Below, piece after piece: positions 35,501-44,500 of a DNA stretch of 64,000 nt. Origin of the DNA: Budorcas taxicolor (Eukaryota; Chordata; Mammalia; Artiodactyla; Bovidae); contig NC_068926.1 of NCBI RefSeq assembly GCF_023091745.1, positions 62,432,001-62,496,000 of the forward strand, given 5' to 3'. Position 1 is the stretch's first letter. Each line of letters begins with the position of its first letter. Position numbers and translations under genes: made by a program. The notes beneath the pieces were generated by a model. It worked only from the letters and a program-made list of their open reading frames with translations, had not been told where the DNA came from and did not search any database.

Positions 35501-38500
35501 TTTTAAGGCACCTCTGGCCCTCTTCAATGGAGGGAGCATGGGGGTGGATGGGAGGAAGGAGGCACCAACTTCTCATTCAGTCATTTCATAAACATTTGTT
35601 TCAAGCTTCTGCTCTATGGCAGATCGATGTTAGGAGTACAGAGATGACCACTGGGAGCTTATAGAACAAAAAGCCAGCAAGTAAGGACACAAATCATTAG
35701 TCACAGTGTCAGGACCAGGCAGGGTCTAGTAGACCATGTTGAGGGAACAGGGCTTTATCCTAAGACCACGGGATGCCATGGAGGGCTTAAGAGCAGAGCA
35801 CCATGGTATAATTCGTCTTCTGGAAGGTTCACTGTGGTTGCTATGTGCAGGATGGATTGGGAGAGGTGAGGGTATTGCCCCCTGGTTTCTTCTGCCTCTT
35901 GCAGCCAGGGAGGAGCCCCAGCACATAGCAGGCTGTCCATCTTCTGGGCTGTCTCCAGGAAGGCCTCCCCATCACAGCCCCCTCCCCACCCATCTCCTTT
36001 CTTAGACCCATCACATCAAAGGAAACACTCAAGAGGCTCCCAGGGTTGATACAGGGGCAAACCCCAAAGGTGTCCCACCTACACCATTCTGGTCAGTTAC
36101 TTGTCAGCAATGCAACCCCTTCCTGACTATCTGTGGGATCTCCATTCTCCGTGCAGGTTGAGAAGGGAAGAGGTTGAGAACTCACTGCCAGGTAGGTCCG
36201 GTCTCGCTCAATCAGATCAGCCAGGCGGTTCAGTAGCCGGCCCCTCTCGGACGCGTCCATGCGGCGCCAGGGCGAGCCCAGCTGGAATGCGGCCCGGGCT
36301 GCCTTCACTGCCCTGTCCACGTCTGCCTGGAAAACACCCACCCAGGCACCTCAGGCCTTCTCAGCAGTAACCTCCAAATACCTCCTGACCCACTGCCAAA
36401 CGCACCCACAGGGGCTCCAGTCGATACCAGTGGAGACACTGCCCCCAAGCAGTTCCTCCCAGCCTCGAAGAGCTCTGCCGACCAGGTTTAAGATGAGCAG
36501 CTTCTCAGGAGTCAGAGTGGGAATGAGGATGCTGATGGTTTCCCATTTCCGAATCCCCCAAAGAGTTATGTAGAGAGCAGCAACACGGGGATCAGCACTT
36601 AGAAACTGGCCATTTCTGCCCCCGCTTCCTTCCCAAACAAGTCCAGTAAAATTAACCATTCCTTCTGAAATGCCTGGCAGTCTACAACACATGCAGGTTT
36701 AACCAGCTTCTCTTTCCTTGGGGAAGCATTAAATTCAACACAGCTAGCATTTTTCATAGAGGCAGATGTGTATCAAGAGGTGGGGAGCATGGTTGTAATT
36801 AATATTAAATACATTTACCATTAGACTATGAGTCAGAAAAGTATCCACACTTTCTTTTAGCACAGGAAGCTAGGCTTTAAATGTGCGTACAGAAGACTGT
36901 CTTAAAGCAGAGGACAGGAAGCATTCTTGAATCATTTGTTAAAGCTTTTTCTGTTTTAAAAAACGAAGTGTTTTTTAACTGAATGTTTAATTTTTTAACT
37001 TTAATATTACTGTTTTTTTAATTATCATGGGTATATGTAAATCAAAAATATACCACAGACACCATAGCGAGATCTCAGAAGACCCAAATTGTGCTCAACA
37101 AGATTTCCAACCAGTTGTGCACTTCCCTTCTCTGACCTTCAGCTTCCAGGTCTGGGATGGAGAGACTGGATTAGACGTTCTCAAATTAAATTCCAAGTTG
37201 GCAGTTCTACAGCTGTATGAATTCTTGAACCAGGGTACAATCTAGCACTTTTATCTACAAGGAAGAGTTTCTGTGGCTTCACTTACTCAAAAATCTTAAA
37301 GGGCATTGTAGTTATGAAAGTAATACACGATAGTTTCAGCCACACGAAAACCAGTGTTAAAGAGTGAAACTACCCTTGCCCATCCCCAACCTGCTCAGCC
37401 CTGCCCTGAGGTTAAGTCACCAGTTCTCACCTTGTCCCCTTCAGCCACGTGACAGATGACGTCCCCAGTGGATGGATTGACCGTGGGGAAGGTTTTCTTG
37501 CTAACGGCATCATGCCACTCATTGTTTATAAAGATCTGCAATGAAAAGGAAGAAAGTCTTGAGGAGCAGCTCTCAACCTGATACTGACCACCAGCAATGT
37601 TCAAAAAAAAACAAAAAAATCAGACAGAACAAATAGGAATTAACTTCAGAGGTATGTGGCCTAGAAGTTAAAAGCACAGGCCTTGGAGACAGTCCTAGCT
37701 GGAGCACCCACTCTGCTAAAAGTACTGAGGTAATGCATTAATCCTTTCGATGCCCTGGTTTCTTTGGCCCGAAAATGAAGACTACATACCTTCCTTATCA
37801 GTTATCTGCATCTACCACTGTGTGCTGCTGCTGCTGCTAAGTCGCTTCAGTCGTGCCCAACTCTGTGTGACCCCATAGACGGCAGCCCACCAGGCTCTGC
37901 CGTCCCTGGGATTCTCCAGGCAAGAACACTGGAGTGGGTTGCCATTTCCTTCTCCAATGCATGAAGGTGAAAAGTGAAAGTGAAGTCGCTCAGTCGTGCC
38001 TGACTCTTAGCGACCCCATGGACTGCAGCCTACCAGGCTCCTCTGTCCATGGGATTTTCCAGGCAAGAGTACTGGAGTGGGTACCACTGTGTGACATGAC
38101 CTCAAAATCTGGTAGCTTAAAATGATTTATTACCATCTCTCACAGTTGGGTCCATTGATTGGGCTCAGCTGGGCAGGGCTTGGTCATGTGGTTGCAGAGC
38201 GAGGGCACCTGGGGCTGAAGATGCAAGATGCCTGCTCACTCGTGTGTCTGTGGCCACACAGGTGCTTGGGCTTCCTGACTCCATGGCAGACTCAGGCTAG
38301 GCAGACCTCTCACATGACAGCTGGCTTCCCGGAGTGTTCAGCAACACCAGGCTGAAGCTAGAAGGCTTCTTCCTTTTTTTTTTTTTTTTTAAGTCTTCTT
38401 TGTTTAATTTACTGACCTTTATTTTCTGGCTGCGCAGGCTGTTCACTGTGGTGTGAGGGCTCTTTGCTGCGGCACATGGGCTTCTCTGGTTGGAGCACAG

Positions 38501-41500
38501 GTTCTCCAGTTAACGGCACACAGGCTTAGCTGTCTCATGGCATGTGGGATCTTTGTTTTCCCCAACCAGGGATCGAACCCACATGCCCTGCATCAGAAGG
38601 CAGATTCTTAACCACTGGGCCAACCAGGGAAGTCCCTGAAAGGCTGCCTAAGATCTAGCTTCAGAAGTCATACAGCCTTATTTCTGCTACCAAATTCCAT
38701 CAGTCACGTTATGTCCTAGAAACCACCATTCCTCTACCACACTACTGCCAGGGTCATTATGAGAACTGAGTTATATTCGTCTTTTCACCCCTTCAGTACG
38801 TATTTAGTGAACATCTGCAGCAGGGCGCTGTTCTAGGGCTGAGGACACAGAGTGGGATCCAGACTCAGGAAGGACCTTTCTTTCGTGGAGCTGGCATTCT
38901 GGTAGGCACAGAAAGTAAAGACACAATCGAATATACAACGCAGCCTCAGACTGCAGTCTTAAGTGCAAAAGAGAAAAGCAAGATGCAGAGAGAGTCCTGA
39001 AGTGGGGAAAGATAGAGAACTCTAGCTGGGATGGTCAAGGAGGGCTTCTCTGAAGACCAGACATTTGACTTGAGCCCTGACTGATGAAAGGAGCCAACCG
39101 CAGGAAGGGGCGGGTGGAGGAGGAGCAGTGCAGGCCACAGGGACAGCAAGTGCAAAGGCCCTGGGGCAGAAGTAAGTCTGGTGTGTTAGAGAAAAAACAA
39201 AGGTGGCCGGAGTTACTGGTGAACAAAGAAGAGAGTGCTAGGAGGTGGGGACAGAGAGGAGGGTGGGTCCTGTGAAGCAAGCTGTCCCCTGAGGCTGGGG
39301 AAATTGGTCTCAGGAAGCGGGCTGAGGTGTTTCAGTCCCTTTAACCAAGGCTGGGGCGAAGGTCACAGGTAGGGTGAAGTCAAGGCCATCAGTCCAAGGC
39401 CTCTCTGCCTTCCTTTCCCAGGGGCTCTCCTGGGCCCCAGCATCCTACGCAGCGGTGGGGTGGGCCTGGCCCTGGCTGAGGACCCAGGCAGTTGTGTACA
39501 GTCACTCAGCCAGGTTCTCTGGAAATGTATGTGGGTTTCACTTCAGTTGGCTGATCCTCAATCTAAAGGGAAAAAAGACACCTCTGTTTCTTCCTACAGG
39601 AGGGCTGGGAAGTGAGCAACAGGTCACTTCCAGTGGAGGGTACAGGTGTGGCAGAAAGAGTTCAGCCAGGTGGACCCAAGTTCAGGCTGGACTGGGCCAC
39701 ACCCTGCCTGCGTGCTCCCCTCCGAGAAATCAGCTTTACCTCCTGGTGAACTTGGAGGAGAGGGAGGCCCAGGGGGAGGGGCAGAGATAACATCCATGGA
39801 GGAAGGAGGAGGGCCTGGCACACAGTCTGTGACCACTCTGAGCATCTGTTCCCATCGCCACCTGAGTGCAGGCTCAGGTTTCCAGCCTCACACCCACTGC
39901 TTCACGGATGCACTTGAAGCCAGAGATGAGTACCTACAGAGAGAGGCAGGCCGCAGCGGTGGGGTGACACAGGCTGGCCTTGAACTGTACCCTCCTCTTG
40001 ACTGAGATGTCAGCGCCTGGTCCCATGAGGATGTTCCCCCCTCACACCTACATGTCATGGAAATGGCTAATGACCGTTATTTAGCTACTCGTTATACGGC
40101 AGCCCCTGTATTGGAAGCTTTCCAAAACTGGATCATTCCCATTTAAACTTCATAGCAAACCTAGGTGAGTTTCATCCTCTCTACAGTGGGGGATGGGGGT
40201 GGGGGACACTAAGGCACAGAGAGGCCAAGCCACCTGCTCAAGGTCACACAGCAGTGAAGGCAGAACCCAGATCTGAACTCAGGTCTTTGGAACTCTGAGA
40301 CCTGTGCTCTTTGCCCAGTTCTTCTCAACTCCAGTCCAGAGCCCATGTCTGCCTTCCAGAAGGTCAGAACTCTTTTTTCTTAATCTCCACCTTTTTGGTT
40401 TACTTACTGCCCTACTGCAAGTTTGATTTTGAGTTTTTATTATGGGTGCTGTAAAAAAGCACAGCCTCTAAGCCACACAGACATGGGCTGGAATCCTGGC
40501 TCTACCTCTCTCAAGCTGTAACCCTGGCCCAATCCCTTCACCTCCGGATGCTTCATCAGTCTCTGGAAATAATATATCTGGGGGCTTAAATGTGAGGGTG
40601 AAATTCCACAAGGGGTGTAAAGCTCCTGGGCCAGGACCCCACGCACACCGTGTCTCACCACCACAGTCCCTGCGTTCCTCCAGATCCCTGCATGGTAGCA
40701 CGCAGAATTAGTCTATCCTGAGAAAGTCTCCACTGTTATTTCACAAACATCAGGAGGTATGAAGTGGACAACAGGCCAGTCTGGTGAAACTCCCCAGGTC
40801 CTACACCCTTCCTCCCTGGGCAAGGCCCACACTGTCCCCTAATCTTAGTCCAGGATCCTGGCAAGACCGTTCCCTGGCACTGGCCTGCCTCTCAGGGGCC
40901 TGAATTTGCTGAGTCACTCTCCATTGTTGAGTTTTCAACAGTCCATCCTCCCTTCTAACTATCAGGATAAGCTGGAGTTTGCAGAAACCTGGAATCTTCC
41001 GTTTATAGAGTTCCCACTTCCCCTCTCCTAGAACCAGGCTTTAATGGTCTCCTCCTTGGGGAGGTGGGGCAATGGGGGGGCCAGGGTGAGAAGCGTTCCC
41101 AGACTGAGGCACTGCCAAAGTTCTGCTTGAATAAACACAAGAGCAGACTCCAGGCCAAACGCTTCCTGACCTCTTGAAACCCAAAGCCAAACTTACATAA
41201 CATGTTAACCCAGTCACCCTGGGAGGCGGTCCTACCAGGCCCTCACTTCCCCCTTCTAGCCTCTAGAGCAGTACAGACCACAGGGTGCCTGCAGGAGGGG
41301 CCGGGGACAGGAGGAACCAGAAGGGCCCCGGAGCTGCAGGGTGAGCAGGAAGAGAGCAGAGGGTGCTCTGGGTGCGTACCAGGACCTGCACTGCTGCTGG
41401 GGTTCTCAGGGGCATGGGACAGACACGGGGAGCATCCACTCTCAGTGGCGATCATGGACTTTTATTTTGTAAATTGCTTTTTTTAATGAGTGAGTTTATC

Positions 41501-44500
41501 TTGGACATTATTCCACAGGCATATCTGTCTCACTATTTTAAGCAACACAGCAATCTTCAAAACTTAACAGATGGCAATTTGTTGAATCATGTCCTACAAA
41601 TGCACTTTAGGACAAGTTTTCACTACAAGCAGACCTCAGAGAGAGATTTTATTTTCAGTCCAGACCACTGCAATAAAGTACTGTAATAAAGGGAACCACA
41701 TGAATCTTTAGGTTTCCCAGTGCATATGAAAGGTTTGTTTACACTATACCAGTCTTTTAAGGGTGCAATATCATGATATCTAAAACAAAAAGAAAAAAAA
41801 ACAATGTGCCTACTTTGAACTGAAAAAAACCTTACTGCTAAAAAGTGCCAGTCATCTTCCGTGCCTTCAGCAAGCCGTAATTTTTTTTGCTGCTGGAGGA
41901 TTTGAAATATGGTGAAAATTACCAACACATGACAGAAAGACAGGAAGGGAGCAAACGCTGTTGGGAAAAAAGCACTGACAGACTTGCTCCATGCAGAGTT
42001 GCTACAAACCAGTTTGTAAAAAAAGAACAAAAACACCACAGTATCTTCAAAGTGCAGTAAAGCACAGCGCAACTAAATGAGCTCTGCCTATACTCCTGAC
42101 GGTGCTGCTGCAGCGAACATCCTCTGACTTGACGTGCATCTTTGCAAAGCTGGGGCAGGTTACTGTATAAAAATTAGAACTGCTGAGTTGCAGGATAACA
42201 CTCAGATATCTTGTATTCCAGGTCCCCGCATATTAGGAAATGTGAACAGAAACTTGGGGGGAGGGGAGAAGCTGGGGCAGGGACAGTAGAGCTGAGAGCA
42301 AGGACTGCAGGACCCCGCAGAGGAGTCTTAACCAAAGTGAGGACACAGGGATAGTCCAGTGCAGCCTCCATCCCATGGCAATGGACAGTCATCATCTGCC
42401 CATGGTCTTCAAGAAAAGGTTAAATGCCCTTCAGTAGCTCCAATTTACAGACACAGGACACATTATAGAAAGACCTCATTTCCAAGCTCGGATGCATGAA
42501 AGAATTCGGGATCCATTACCTAGGAAATCTACATCCCTGGAATATGTTCTTTTCCCTAAGAGTAACCAAATGCTTGGCTTTCTATCCTGGATGGCTTCTG
42601 CCAGCATCTGATTTTTCAGTGGCAGTTGAGTACTTTATGTCAAAGAGAAAACATATTATCTTTGGTATTGCAAGATCCTAAGGAGAAACATTCAGGATCT
42701 GAACCTTAGAATGCCACACGCATTCAGACTTTTCCATACAATCATCTAGATATCTCCTGGTTAGTTTGGGGTTAACGGCCGTTCCCTGGCACCGCCCCCA
42801 AGCCCTCCTCTGTCTCCTCCACATCCCCCAGGGTCTTTGATCTCACATTCCTGGATTTTCACCACTTTCAAGATGGAAGGGCTGACTCCACTGTGGACTG
42901 TTTGGCAGATAGGCAATTTCAATTTGTTGACATGTCTGTGGGATTATGGTTGGGCAATCTCTATCTCACTGCAATCCCTTCTCTGGCCAATTTCAACACT
43001 CCCAATATGTCCCCACAATCTTGTTCACATTAACTCCACAATTCTTTGCAAAAAGGCCCTTCTGAGTAGAACTCTTAGGTTCCCATGCCCTGCTACTAGA
43101 ACACAAGATTGTAAACAGTTTCATAAATGTCAACCTTCAATATTTACTGAGCAGTAATTACATATTTGCCTACCAGTGCAGGAGATGCAGGTTTGATCCC
43201 TGGGTTGGGAAGATCCCCTGAAGTAAGAAATGGCAACCTACCCCAGCATTCTTGCCTGGGAGATCCCACAGATTAGAGGAGCCTGGTGGACTACAATCCA
43301 TGGCGTCGAAAAGAGTTGGACATGACTGAGTACACACACACAAATTATGTTCCAGTCTTGGTGTGGGAATATAAATGTGAACACAAACTTGGCTCCTCCT
43401 TTCCAATTTAAAACATTCAGTTCAACTATCTCGTAAATATTTACATCCTTTTTTGACAAGGCCTGGTCATGAGGCATCATGGCATGAGGTCTTGTGTGTT
43501 CAGAGCTAACAGAGCTAATCTTGAACCCTGGTTTCACACAAATGTGAACTTGACCTCCCTGAGCCTCAGTTTCCTCATCTATGCGATATGGTTCCTACAG
43601 TTGTTGGGAGGATGAAACGTGAAAATGTAGGTTCAAGTCATCAGGCACAGTGCCTGACAGATCATAAGTAATCAATCAACATGGTTATTGGGTCACAGAA
43701 TTCACATGTATGTCCACAACACACATGACTAGCCTCAACATTGTCCTAACCCAGGCACCTCTAACTCAGCCAGTTCCCACCATGCTCTGGGCATACTAAA
43801 CAGCATTTCTGTTTATAATAGAAGCAGAAGAAAACCAAGGTGGGGCCAGTGAAATCCTCTGATTCCCTGGGTTGCCCAAATCTATTGTTTCTACAAAGTC
43901 TCGAAAATCCTCAACAAGCAGTAAAAGCAGTGCGATCAACATGGGGATATTTTACTTGACTCATTCAGCCTGCAGCCAACTCCGAACCACAGCCTAGCCC
44001 AACAGAGGTTTTGGTTCATTCCATAAGACTCTGCAAGGAAAACAAGGTAATTCAAAACTCCTATTCTATATATATCACCTGTTGGCAGTGGTAATAGGAA
44101 TCCATCCAGGACAAGTTGAGGCAAGAGGACCCCAAGAAAGTCGACCAAAGCACCCCACTGTACCTCTTCTAGTTAGGAAACACAAGTGGGAGGAAAAAGA
44201 TCCACTGCCTATGCCACCCCCTCTTCAAGGAGAGACCCAACAAACTTGAAATGCAGCATTCTGCACCCCCAGTCACCACCACCATGTCCTTGGATGAGAA
44301 AACCCAGCGCCTACAGAAGCAACTTCAAAGCCTAGGTCACAGCTCCTTTGGGGCAAGCTCCAGGATCCAGAAGAGTTCACTGAACATCAAGGAGTCAATA
44401 ATCCCCAGGGAAATGTTGGAGCATATGATCTAGTTTGTACCTAGAGTCCCTGGTAAGAAACTTAAAATATTCAGGGATTATAAGAACTCAACACTGAAAA

